23,954 nucleotides of DNA. It comes from a virus. The position numbers were made by a program, and so were the translations under genes. The notes under the pieces were generated by a model. That model was not told the DNA's origin and did no database searches. It saw only the letters and a program-made list of their open reading frames with translations. Shown here piece after piece: positions 1 to 7,648 of this stretch. The DNA lies in IMG/VR virus record IMGVR_UViG_3300025112_000191, positions 1 to 23,954 of that record; one strand, 5' to 3'. Within the stretch, counting starts at the first letter, position 1, and each line of letters opens with the position of its first letter.

Positions 1-39
1 TCCCTCCCCCCCCCATTCTTCTTTTAAACGGATAAAAAA
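1..39 (+). other. Leader with a 9-base C run upstream of the first gene
   Basis: The 39 bases before the first start codon hold a pyrimidine tract with nine consecutive C (6-14), a T-rich stretch (16-25) and an A-rich stretch directly before the ATG at 40. There is no good Shine-Dalgarno sequence; the bases just before the start are a GGAT followed by A residues. The tract could be the tail end of an upstream intergenic region, presumably after the major capsid gene, or an assembly or library artefact if this is a true contig end. The sequence alone cannot decide between them. Confidence 0.4.
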
Positions 40-504
40 ATGCCTATTCTTAAAATTGATGGTGTAGATGGTGCACTGAACGAGTACAAGCACATCTATA
101 CTGCACTTGCAAACGGAACTATCGCTAAGGGAGCTACTGTTGAAGTTGAAACAGACCCTACGGCTACTCCAGATCCAGACCTTCATGGTTATAACGGACA
201 AGTTGTAAAGTCTTGTGGAACTACTAGCAGTACGTTGTGTATTGGTGTAGCCCTGGAAGCGGCAACTGAGGGCCAGAAGGTCCGCGTTCAGTGTGGCGGA
301 ATGGTTGACTCTAGCGTTACAGGCACAACATCTGCCGAGGCTATCGCTATCGGTCAAAAGGTGTCTGCTTCAACGTCTGGTGAAATTCGTATCTACGATT
401 CTGATAGCGCAACTACTGCATCTATCGGTGTATGTGTCGGTGCATACTCTGGTGCTACCGCTGACGGTAAGATCCTTCTGTATGATAAGGGTTGGCTCGG
501 CTAG
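40..504 (+). CDS. Capsid decoration/cement-like protein
   Basis: A 154-residue small, beta-rich, Gly/Ala/Thr/Ser-rich protein with no signal peptide or membrane segment. The pattern (IAKGATVEV near residue 28, then IGVALEAATEGQKVRVQ at about 68-84, a later AIAIGQKVSAST segment, and a closing IGVCVGAYSGA element) is typical of phage capsid cement or decoration proteins. These bind the outside of the shell and stabilise it. Its position directly before a terminator and a tail tubular A-like gene fits a capsid-associated product; the major capsid protein would be expected just upstream, outside the window. The start at 40 has an A-rich leader rather than a clear Shine-Dalgarno site. Function is inferred from composition and gene order; another minor capsid or head protein is possible. 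Confidence 0.6.
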   Translation: MPILKIDGVDGALNEYKHIYTALANGTIAKGATVEVETDPTATPDPDLHGYNGQVVKSCGTTSSTLCIGVALEAATEGQKVRVQCGGMVDSSVTGTTSAEAIAIGQKVSASTSGEIRIYDSDSATTASIGVCVGAYSGATADGKILLYDKGWLG

Positions 505-535
505 AGCATATTCGCTACCGGACCTCGGTCCATCT

Positions 536-577
536 ACGGCTGCTGGGGTATGATATCTCAGCAGCCGTTTTCTTTTT
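536..577 (+). terminator. Rho-independent terminator between head and tail genes
   Basis: A perfect 10-bp stem (ACGGCTGCTG at 536-545 with CAGCAGCCGT at 559-568) closes a 13-base loop and is followed by a T-rich tract (568-577, interrupted by one C). It lies 32 bases after the cement-like gene and just before the GTG start at 590. This is the same relative place as T-phi in T7, between gene 10 and gene 11, where partial termination lowers expression of tail genes relative to the capsid. Confidence 0.85.
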
Positions 578-579
578 CT

Positions 580-583
580 GGAG
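580..583 (+). promoter_or_regulatory. Ribosome binding site deciding the GTG start at 590
   Basis: GGAG at 580-583 stands six bases before GTG (590-592). No ATG in this frame has comparable spacing. This makes GTG the likely start of the adaptor-like gene and puts its ribosome site directly downstream of the terminator hairpin. Confidence 0.7.
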
Positions 584-589
584 CCTGAC

Positions 590-2029
590 GTGAACCTTCG
601 CGACCTAAGAGACGAAATCAACTCAGCGTTGGATTACAACCCCGATCTGAAGCAGTACGATGACAACCTGACGCGAGTCATCAACCGCCACTACTTGCAG
701 GTCTCCAGCCAGTACCAGTGGCTCTTTATGCAGAAGCGAGCGCTACTCATGCTCAGGGCCGATATCGACGGCAGCAGCACTGATACCCTCACTTCTACCG
801 GAACCCACGTTGTGACCCTGCCCATTACCGAAGGAGCAGGCATTAAGAACCTGCCCGAGGATATCGTGGGCCAAACGCTCGTTGTAAACAACGCTACATT
901 TCAGATCACTCGTCAGCATAATGCGCGAGAGTTTGTTGTTGATCAGCAGGTTCCGTCTGGAACATACACAAGCTGGACAATCAGGTACAACTCTTACCCG
1001 ATGCCGAGGGATTCTGTTGAGGTTTTGGGCGTTATGGACCGAGGCATAACGACCACTGAGACTATATCTTTTGAGTCTGACTCAACAACAACAACTCAGA
1101 CTGCCCCAAATCGGGGCCGGTTTATGTTTCTTGATGCTCGAAAAGAAGAATATCTGTACCTTGACCGGGTGGGCACTGGCGACCCGTTTGTCAGCGTTGA
1201 AGAGATGCACGCGAATCTTCCGCCTCCAGACTTTGCTCCGAGCCTTAGGTTAAAGACGGCGGGGGGCGGCCTGACATCGGTCGTTCGAAATGCAACCTAC
1301 GAGTATTGCTATACATTTCTGTATGCCGGAATGGAGAGCCCGCCCTCGCCTGTCGCAAGCTTAGACACAACAACCGACGAGAGTGATTCTATTGTTGTTC
1401 TCATCGAGAAGCTGATGGATACGTCCGCTAAATTGTTGACGCCATCGAACACGGGTAGAGTGAAGAAGATCTACCGTCGATTCTCTCGTGATAACGTCAG
1501 TGATGTTCCAACCTCACGGCTTGTTTCAGGCATGGGCCCGTGGAGGCACATCGCCACCGTAGGCGAGTCAACGACGAGTTTTATAGACGACGCCGATGAA
1601 CTGACCGATAAGACGGTTGCCGGTGAGACCTCTTATGACGGCTACGTTGATCCGTCTGGTGAGTTGTTTCGTGTCGATAGGCTCAATGAAATAGGGCCTC
1701 GCCAGTATCTGCGGTTCTGGAATACACCCAATAGTGATTACTTCGTCGAGGCCCGATACCATCGGAGACCTTTTCGGCTGGTAAATGATGCCGATGCTCC
1801 TGAGTGGCCTGTTCAGTACCATCACTACCTTGTGTACGCAGCGCTCAAAGACATCTGCATGCAGCACGGTATGACGAGCAACAGCCAGTTGTACGATGGC
1901 AGGGCAAAAGAGCTTATGGAGCGCATGAAGTCTAAGTACCTAAGCCGTACAGACCGAATGCATATCCGCAGAGGGTTCGATCGAGCCATGGCTGATCGCG
2001 AGCGCTTTGGCATCCCGAGTAAATCATGA
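590..2029 (+). CDS. Tail tubular protein A / adaptor-like protein (T7 gp11-like)
   Basis: A 479-residue protein starting at GTG. The N-terminal 55 residues are helical with an MNLRDLRDEINSALDY opening, a pattern common in podovirus adaptor proteins. The C-terminal part (about 365-460) has an EARYHRRP segment, a PEWPVQYHHYLVYAALKD segment and an amphipathic helix, which also fits adaptor proteins that join the portal to the tail nozzle. It is far longer than the roughly 200 residues of T7 gp11. The extra length is largely a beta-rich insertion at about 225-345 (YEYCYTF, AGMESPPSP, KKIYRRFS, ATVGESTTSFIDDADE) that resembles a Fn3-like phage module and recurs in the next gene. It overlaps the next gene by four bases (ATGA), implying translational coupling. 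Head-to-tail connector is the preferred role; identity is inferred from pattern and gene order. Confidence 0.65.
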   Translation: MNLRDLRDEINSALDYNPDLKQYDDNLTRVINRHYLQVSSQYQWLFMQKRALLMLRADIDGSSTDTLTSTGTHVVTLPITEGAGIKNLPEDIVGQTLVVNNATFQITRQHNAREFVVDQQVPSGTYTSWTIRYNSYPMPRDSVEVLGVMDRGITTTETISFESDSTTTTQTAPNRGRFMFLDARKEEYLYLDRVGTGDPFVSVEEMHANLPPPDFAPSLRLKTAGGGLTSVVRNATYEYCYTFLYAGMESPPSPVASLDTTTDESDSIVVLIEKLMDTSAKLLTPSNTGRVKKIYRRFSRDNVSDVPTSRLVSGMGPWRHIATVGESTTSFIDDADELTDKTVAGETSYDGYVDPSGELFRVDRLNEIGPRQYLRFWNTPNSDYFVEARYHRRPFRLVNDADAPEWPVQYHHYLVYAALKDICMQHGMTSNSQLYDGRAKELMERMKSKYLSRTDRMHIRRGFDRAMADRERFGIPSKS

Positions 2030-4275
2030 ACACTCAACGCCTTATTGTTGAGCGGCTGCGTGGTATTGATCAGCGATACTACACCCGCCCTGAGTCTGCC
2101 TCAATCATCGAGGAGATGACTTGGGATTCCTATGATGGATGGAAGACCGCTGGTGGCTACGATCTGGTCACACAAGACTTGTATGACTGGAATAGGGCTG
2201 TGTCTGAAGATGGAATCAGGATCACATCGCTGCACAACTATTCAAGAGGGTCCAGCTACAATGAGATCATTTTTGAAAACGACCAGGGCCAGCTTTGTAA
2301 ATTAGACATCGGCAAGCTTAAGGCTGGCGCCGCCGACCCGTTTTCTTTTCTGAAAGATGAATCCAACAGGGTGTTTGATGGCCGCGAACCAGAGACCGAC
2401 GACACAGGAACCGCCAATAACAGCAGAAAAAGGTTCGTTCCGAGGTCTAACGGAGTCGGGACACAGTCCTGCACGTTCGGTGGGCGACTGTACTTAGTTA
2501 ATGGTGTGGATGAGCCCATTGTTTACGACGGAAAGCGGGCTTGTAGGGCTGGTTTTTTCGAGAAGCCAGCGCAGCCGAAGGCAGACGTTGTAATCAGGGC
2601 GTACCACAACGAGTGGATTGCCTCTGGAAAGCACACAAGCGACTATTTTTTGGGCACCAAGATCAAAGGCCAGGGCCTCGGAAGCCTGAAGCCTAAGGGT
2701 GTCAAGGATAAGAATACCGCCGAATTCATCGATGGCAAAGTCTGTGGATATCAGTACCGTGTGACATTCGTTAATAAGCGCTCACAAGAAAGCGAGATGT
2801 CCGAAGTCAGCGACATGTGTACGTTTGAGTGCGCTGCTGGCAAGAAGCGCTTCGTTCATATCCAGTTGCCGATTGGTGATAACTCCTGCGTTGCTAGGCG
2901 CGTTTATCGGACACGGGACCTGTTGGATGATTTTGGCAACCCACTCGGGCCAGAGGTCGGTCAGAACTATTACTTTGTGAGAGAGATCCAAGACAACGAG
3001 ACCACTGATTTTGAAGACGGCCTCCCTGACTCCAGCCTGGGTGCGCTGACCGATGATTACGATTTCGGCAGGTATCCGATGCAGGCCAAGTTCATTGCAT
3101 CATTTAAAAACTCAATCTTTCTGACTGGTGGCCCAAACAACCTCTTGTTTTACAGCGCCAGCGGCATGCCAGAAGTATTCCCTCAGCGTAACATTATCGA
3201 CCTGGGAGACTCTGACGCCGGCAAGATCACGGGCATGTACGCCAGCACCAACTCGTTGGTAGTGTTCAAGGAGTTTGGCGTCTATCTGATCAAGGCCACA
3301 CCAAGCGGCGGCTTTACCTACCAGACGATATCTCGCGACATTGGGTGTATAGCTCCAAACTCAATCAAGGACGTTCCTTTCACCGGCCTCGCATTTCTGT
3401 CGCACAAGGGCGTTCATGTGATGAAGGGGTTTCTGGAGGACTCAAACTCTCCAACAGAGATTGTAAACCTGAGCACTCCCATCAAAGAAATAATGGATAG
3501 GCTGTGCATCACTGCTTCATACGGGGCCGTTTCTTGCCTGAACAGAAGTGACAAAGAATACTGGCTGTGCGTTCCGACCATAGGCGAAAAAAACAACCTG
3601 CTGCTCGTGTGGCACTACGAGGTTGGTGCATGGAGCATTAGAAACAACTACCCCATGTCGTGCGCCATAGAGACCAGGGGTGCGTCTACGTCTGTTTTTT
3701 TTGGAAGCCATGACATTAGAATGCCTGGAATCTTTGTCTACACTCCTTTTTATAGGAGAAAAAACGAGATTGGCTCAACTGTAACAATAGAGCGCGGGGT
3801 GGGAGAAGACGTTCGTAAATCGATTTTAGACTACCCTGTTTATGAAACCGTACCGTTAAAGCTAAATGGAGTTTATAGCGGAGCCCATGTTTCATACATA
3901 AATATTTATGCCGTTGCTTTTGGTAACGAGCCAATAAAGATGAACTTCAAGATTAACCGAAATCAGGTGGTTGTTTTAGATTCCAACAAGGGCCGTACAC
4001 AGCAACACACCGATATGAGCGAAAAGCTTGACGTGTACGGCACCGCTCGATTTGACGAGGCTTCCTTTGGCTACCATCGTCCAGTCGTTATCCGGTTTGA
4101 TGTTTCTCACTCCCACAAAACCCTGACCACCGAGTTTGCGATTCGAATCCTTCAAGACATTGAAAATGAGTTTCCAAACAGAATCATGATTGTCGGTTAT
4201 TCAGTCGATGCCAAAATGGGCGAGCAGAAGAACATTCGGGCCATGACCGATGTACTGGGTTCAAATAGGAGATAA
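2026..4275 (+). CDS. Tail tubular protein B / nozzle-like protein (T7 gp12-like)
   Basis: A 749-residue protein starting inside the stop of the previous gene (ATGA). It carries repeated blade-like segments expected of the beta-propeller nozzle of short-tailed phages: GRLYLVNGVDEPIVYDGK at about 154-171, FIASFKNSIFLTGGPNNLLF at about 356-375, ITGMYASTNSLVVFKEFGVY at about 400-420, and an IGCIAPNSI ... GLAFLSHKGVHVMKG block at about 440-468. These alternate 'look up a value / is it shown' strands are typical of podovirus gp12-like proteins, which form the tube through which DNA leaves. A beta-sandwich module at about 240-340 (YQYRVTF, ESEMSEVSD, RRVYRT, FVREIQDNETTDFED) resembles the insertion in the preceding adaptor-like protein. 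The last 250 residues are beta-rich. No enzymatic motif is visible. Its stop (TAA 4273-4275) overlaps the ribosome site of the next gene. Confidence 0.7.
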   Translation: MNTQRLIVERLRGIDQRYYTRPESASIIEEMTWDSYDGWKTAGGYDLVTQDLYDWNRAVSEDGIRITSLHNYSRGSSYNEIIFENDQGQLCKLDIGKLKAGAADPFSFLKDESNRVFDGREPETDDTGTANNSRKRFVPRSNGVGTQSCTFGGRLYLVNGVDEPIVYDGKRACRAGFFEKPAQPKADVVIRAYHNEWIASGKHTSDYFLGTKIKGQGLGSLKPKGVKDKNTAEFIDGKVCGYQYRVTFVNKRSQESEMSEVSDMCTFECAAGKKRFVHIQLPIGDNSCVARRVYRTRDLLDDFGNPLGPEVGQNYYFVREIQDNETTDFEDGLPDSSLGALTDDYDFGRYPMQAKFIASFKNSIFLTGGPNNLLFYSASGMPEVFPQRNIIDLGDSDAGKITGMYASTNSLVVFKEFGVYLIKATPSGGFTYQTISRDIGCIAPNSIKDVPFTGLAFLSHKGVHVMKGFLEDSNSPTEIVNLSTPIKEIMDRLCITASYGAVSCLNRSDKEYWLCVPTIGEKNNLLLVWHYEVGAWSIRNNYPMSCAIETRGASTSVFFGSHDIRMPGIFVYTPFYRRKNEIGSTVTIERGVGEDVRKSILDYPVYETVPLKLNGVYSGAHVSYINIYAVAFGNEPIKMNFKINRNQVVVLDSNKGRTQQHTDMSEKLDVYGTARFDEASFGYHRPVVIRFDVSHSHKTLTTEFAIRILQDIENEFPNRIMIVGYSVDAKMGEQKNIRAMTDVLGSNRR
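4267..4271 (+). promoter_or_regulatory. Ribosome binding site choosing the ATG at 4277
   Basis: AGGAG (4267-4271) stands five bases before ATG 4277-4279. An upstream in-frame ATG at 4250 has no such site and would overlap the nozzle gene by 26 bases, so 4277 is preferred. The motif is made from the last codons of the nozzle gene, so the two genes are tightly packed. Confidence 0.75.
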
Positions 4276-4276
4276 A

Positions 4277-5338
4277 ATGTCGTACCGATTTCCAATCGTT
4301 CGTCCAGAAACAAAAGAAATTATTGAACCCGATGATCTGAACCAGAACTTCAAAGAATTTATTGATGAAATCAATGGAAATCTAAGTCGTGAAAACATGG
4401 CCGCAGAGTCTGAGACAGCCGGCGGCCTTGCTCCGCGTCAGTTCAAAAATGAATCGTTTAACGAAGTCTTTCAGGCTTCAATAGAGTCTGATGCAGCCTG
4501 GGAGGACTCAACCTCGTCAGCCTTTGTCTGCAGCAAGAATACTACTGGGTATGTGAGCACTGATGTGGATGAGAGGACAATGCCTTCGATTGAATTCAAC
4601 GCTGAGCGTGATGGTTGGATTATCGTAGACTTTTCTGTTGCACACCTGTGGACGGGCACGGGCCTTTTAAGTGAAGAGGAGGCCCTGAGGGTTCTTCACG
4701 TCAAGCAACACAAGCCATTTCTGTATAGTGAGCGGCTGTGGGGCCATAAATCCACTCTGCCCCCCGGAGCTTGGCTTGGAATCACTGGTGAGGGAGCCTC
4801 TGATTCGACCGGCGCAGACGCGGGCCGACTGCTACACCACGACAATACGCTACAAGCGGTAGGCCCCGGTGGGACAACATTTGACTCTAAACTCAAGGGG
4901 CGCAATTTTCCACAAGGCAAGTTTTTGAATTGGCCCGTTGATCGGTACGCTGTTCGATACCGGGTCACTGCGAACGGGTCTGAGGTCGCTGAGTCTGGGT
5001 GGCAGTATAATGGGAACGATAGAACGGGCGTGTATATCTGCGGGTGCATACCGGTTAGGGCTGGACACAATATAATAAAGACGGAAGTGGCGGCTGCTAT
5101 GATTCAAGATGTCTACGGAGTCTCTCAGGGAATCAGAGCCAAAGATGGAGTTGCCAAGACGAAGGGCAAGTTCTTTCCGACATCCTCGCTGTCTTCTCGC
5201 AACAACATGCATACTCTGCCAAAATCCAAACAGGTAGACATCAAGATAACTGAAAAACAGGGGGCCTATAAGATAAACCTTGGAATAGATGTCACGGTTC
5301 ATTCTGGCAACTTAGTCGTTCAGTATAGGAAAGCATAA
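4277..5338 (+). CDS. Putative tail appendage protein 1 (first of three paralogues)
   Basis: 353 residues from the ATG with the AGGAG site. The N-terminus (EPDDLNQNFKEFIDEINGNL, about 17-36) matches a module often found at the start of phage fibre-like virion proteins: an acidic 'xADDfN..F' turn, a short amphipathic helix and an NG-N/L ending. It recurs in the next two genes. The rest is beta-rich with aromatic strands (GWIIVDFSVAHLW; GVYICGCIPVRAGHNIIKTE), consistent with a trimeric or lectin-like virion protein. No signal peptide or transmembrane segment is seen. It follows the nozzle gene without a gap and shares one base with the next gene. A fibre, fibre-adaptor or nozzle-decorating role is likely; the exact role is unknown. 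Confidence 0.55.
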   Translation: MSYRFPIVRPETKEIIEPDDLNQNFKEFIDEINGNLSRENMAAESETAGGLAPRQFKNESFNEVFQASIESDAAWEDSTSSAFVCSKNTTGYVSTDVDERTMPSIEFNAERDGWIIVDFSVAHLWTGTGLLSEEEALRVLHVKQHKPFLYSERLWGHKSTLPPGAWLGITGEGASDSTGADAGRLLHHDNTLQAVGPGGTTFDSKLKGRNFPQGKFLNWPVDRYAVRYRVTANGSEVAESGWQYNGNDRTGVYICGCIPVRAGHNIIKTEVAAAMIQDVYGVSQGIRAKDGVAKTKGKFFPTSSLSSRNNMHTLPKSKQVDIKITEKQGAYKINLGIDVTVHSGNLVVQYRKA

Positions 5339-6312
5339 TGCCTTATGTTAAAGTACCAGAGTTTAAGTCTAATAATGCTATTAGCGCCGATGATTTCAAC
5401 GAGGCTTTTTCCAGCGTACAGGTCGTTTGCGACAAGCTAGATGGAACCAACTTTGCTGATGAGTCGCTGGGCTTCGATGAGATCCCAGACGAAGTAGCGC
5501 TTACCAAAAACGACCACCTGGCGTCACACAAGCATACTTTTTCGGGAGCGCAGATTAACCACGGAGATGGGGTAATAGACCCGTTTTCCGACTTTACCCT
5601 TGATCTTTACGCCGGAAGAAGGCATCAAAACTTTACACACCCAAAGAACAACAACATTACGGCTACCGGTTTAACTGGAGGCGAGAAGTTTATTATTAGG
5701 GCTAGCTGCCGCATTTACATCCCAGACATGGGCGCAAGAACGTACTACGACGGTGTTCCGGCAGTGATGAAGGTCGGGCTGTTTCAGTTTCCTGGTGAAG
5801 ACTCGATTACAAGCGGCTCGATCAATGCCAATACAAAAAGGCTGCGGTCAACGGAACAACATTTTCGAGTAGCCTTCAGCGGAAAAGTGCCAAGCGCTTC
5901 CTCTTGCTCTAAGGAGGCTGCTGAGGAGGTCGCCGCTGATACCGGCGTACTTATCCCGAGGGACCGAACGGTAGACTTAGACTGGGAATATCGAGACAAT
6001 CGCGGTGACCTCAACTCGGCTGATGAGCCTGGTGATACCTATGATCATCATGACCCGGCGCAAAATCAAAGCAAGCTGCCGCTGGGGGGCTATTTCTCGT
6101 ACACTACTTGTTACCTCTACGAGCACCCGAGCATCGGCAGCCCTAACTCCACACAGTCTTTTGGGATTCTGTGCTACCTGTCAGGAATGGATGTGGGGAT
6201 CAGCAAGACCGACGATACAGACGCAGGCGGCAGCGAGGGCTCTGTGTCCCCAAAACCCCTTCCTGCATCAATCACTGACGGTAGCCTTCATATGTATCAG
6301 GTGAGGCGATAA
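5338..6312 (+). CDS. Putative tail appendage protein 2 (paralogue)
   Basis: 324 residues. The start shares a base with the previous stop (TAATG), with TAGGA at 5326-5330 as ribosome site. The N-terminal module is clear (AISADDFNEAFSSVQVVCDK and LDGTNF, about 15-40). It is followed by HLASHKHTFSGAQINHGDG (about 60-78), a His-rich segment of the HxH kind seen in phage fibre and needle proteins, where such histidines can bind metal. The body has aromatic beta strands (GEKFIIRASCRIYIPDMG at about 116-133; a PLGGYFSYTTCYLYEH block near 252). The family relation to its two neighbours is inferred from the shared N-terminus and similar strand order. Probably a virion surface protein at the tail; receptor binding is possible but not shown. 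Confidence 0.55.
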   Translation: MPYVKVPEFKSNNAISADDFNEAFSSVQVVCDKLDGTNFADESLGFDEIPDEVALTKNDHLASHKHTFSGAQINHGDGVIDPFSDFTLDLYAGRRHQNFTHPKNNNITATGLTGGEKFIIRASCRIYIPDMGARTYYDGVPAVMKVGLFQFPGEDSITSGSINANTKRLRSTEQHFRVAFSGKVPSASSCSKEAAEEVAADTGVLIPRDRTVDLDWEYRDNRGDLNSADEPGDTYDHHDPAQNQSKLPLGGYFSYTTCYLYEHPSIGSPNSTQSFGILCYLSGMDVGISKTDDTDAGGSEGSVSPKPLPASITDGSLHMYQVRR

Positions 6313-7205
6313 TGCCAGTAAATCCAGACAAATTCAGTTCTACGGTTGTCTCTGGAGATAAGGTTGATGCCGAGGACATCAGGTCAAGGTTTTCTGAGCT
6401 TGAGCGATTCGTCAACGGTGGGATTAAAGCCACCGATGTTAAGTATGCGCTTTCGTCAGAAACGGATGGATTAGTAACCAACACATCCGATGTCCGTGAA
6501 GACGCATTTGAGACACGGCACCTGATCAAGCCAGAGTTTTATCTGGGCGGAAACACCAGGGTTGAGGGCGTTACCTCCGATACCTACCACAGGCATGTGC
6601 CTCAGGCCTCGATGAATAGGTATTTCAGGCATGAGCAAAGCGGTATGTACTTTACGGATCTCGACGGGTTTAGTAGCTCAGCAGTTGATGACCTGCACCA
6701 TACCGCTTGGCAACCAGTAGACGGGATGTCCGCGACCATTGATGTAAAGGGGGACGAAACGGTTAGTGCCTATATTTGTGGCTCTCTGTATGCATTCGCA
6801 AGCGGTGGCACTGATTTCCAGAATGACAAGCTTCAGACTCAGGCGCAACACCTTAGCGCTGGAGATAACCAAGGCTACGACCTCTCTACCACCCAGATGG
6901 CCGCGTATACGCGCATGCAGGCCTCTGGTGCAATCATTGCCATATTTAAGCTATACGTGCAGAGGCCTGAAGACGACGAGCCCATTGCTCACACACACAC
7001 CGAACGAAGGCTATACAATAGAGGCGAGAAAAGCTACAACTGCCGTCGTCAGCAAATATCATTTGCACACATGGTCGAGCTTGAGCCGGGAATTAACAAA
7101 GTGTCCTATAGGTGCGTGTATAGGTTGAGAACTATTGAGGCTCGCACTGCCCGACATCTTTACGTTGATGGCAGGAATTTTTTCGTAGATGTACACTACA
7201 AGTGA
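6312..7205 (+). CDS. Putative tail appendage protein 3 (paralogue)
   Basis: 297 residues, starting one base inside the previous stop, with GAGG at 6303-6306. It has a more diverged copy of the N-terminal module (VDAEDIRSRFSELERFVNGG, about 18-37). The body resembles that of the first paralogue: an ATIDVKGDETVSAYICGSLY strand pair, and an ISFAHMVELEPGINKVSYRC block near the C-terminus comparable to GVYICGCIPVRAGHNIIKTE there. A DEPIAHTHTERR segment near residue 225 carries another HxH. No transmembrane segment. It closes the appendage block; the next gene opens the presumed ejection block. Confidence 0.55.
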   Translation: MPVNPDKFSSTVVSGDKVDAEDIRSRFSELERFVNGGIKATDVKYALSSETDGLVTNTSDVREDAFETRHLIKPEFYLGGNTRVEGVTSDTYHRHVPQASMNRYFRHEQSGMYFTDLDGFSSSAVDDLHHTAWQPVDGMSATIDVKGDETVSAYICGSLYAFASGGTDFQNDKLQTQAQHLSAGDNQGYDLSTTQMAAYTRMQASGAIIAIFKLYVQRPEDDEPIAHTHTERRLYNRGEKSYNCRRQQISFAHMVELEPGINKVSYRCVYRLRTIEARTARHLYVDGRNFFVDVHYK

Positions 7206-7226
7206 TACGATCGGGTAGGAATATTT

Positions 7227-7640
7227 ATGGCTGTTGAAGACTACGCATTGTCGATGGGTTCTGGGGCGCTGAGCGGTGCCGGCACAGGTGCCGCGTTTGG
7301 TCCCTGGGGCGCGGTTGCTGGCGGAGTCATCGGCGCTGGCCTGGGCTTTCTTGGTGCATCTCTGGCCGACAAGCAAGAAGACGAGGCTGGAAAATTAGCC
7401 CAACGACAAAGGCGCAGAGAAAAGAAACTCAGAGCCAAGCAGCGAAGCGTAGAGCGTAGGGCGCTGGCACAGCAAACTGGGGCGGCTGCTCGTGGGGCCA
7501 AGGATGATATGACCATTCCTTCTCCTCGGGTGTCCACAGCCGACATCGCGATGCAGCAGAGCATGGCGATTGGAACCGGAAGCCCGTTTGATACATACAT
7601 TCTTCGAACGTATGGTCAGCCGCAGAGCAAAACGACATAG
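7227..7640 (+). CDS. Small glycine-zipper internal virion protein candidate
   Basis: 137 residues with GGTAGGA (7214-7220) before ATG 7227. Residues about 10-46 form a Gly/Ala-rich hydrophobic segment with repeated GxxxG and GxxG spacings (GAGTGAAFGPWG; AVAGGVIGAGLGFLGAS). It is followed by a strongly basic helix (about 49-78, rich in R, K and Q), then a Pro/Ser/Ala region. A single glycine-zipper membrane segment next to a basic region is a frequent pattern in small podovirus ejection proteins, the group that includes T7 gp14, which inserts in the host outer membrane. It is shorter than T7 gp14 (196 residues). Its position after the appendage genes and before coiled-coil and giant proteins supports this. 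Homology to gp14 cannot be claimed; a scaffold or membrane-active lysis role is an alternative. Confidence 0.5.
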   Translation: MAVEDYALSMGSGALSGAGTGAAFGPWGAVAGGVIGAGLGFLGASLADKQEDEAGKLAQRQRRREKKLRAKQRSVERRALAQQTGAAARGAKDDMTIPSPRVSTADIAMQQSMAIGTGSPFDTYILRTYGQPQSKTT

Positions 7641-7648
7641 AGGTAATC

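Noticed and set aside
520-531. GGACC/GGTCC palindrome after the cement-like gene as a terminator
   Set aside because: The loop would be only two bases and no T-tract follows directly; the strong hairpin at 536-568 is the better terminator.
4250-4276. Upstream ATG at 4250 for the first appendage gene
   Set aside because: It lacks a ribosome site and would extend into the nozzle gene; the ATG at 4277 has AGGAG at ideal spacing and begins the motif shared by the paralogues.
4850-5302. A 150-codon minus-strand frame, with similar ones at 8754-9206 and 18881-19333
   Set aside because: All are antisense shadows of + strand structural genes with good ribosome sites; none has its own ribosome site or recognisable domain that I can support.
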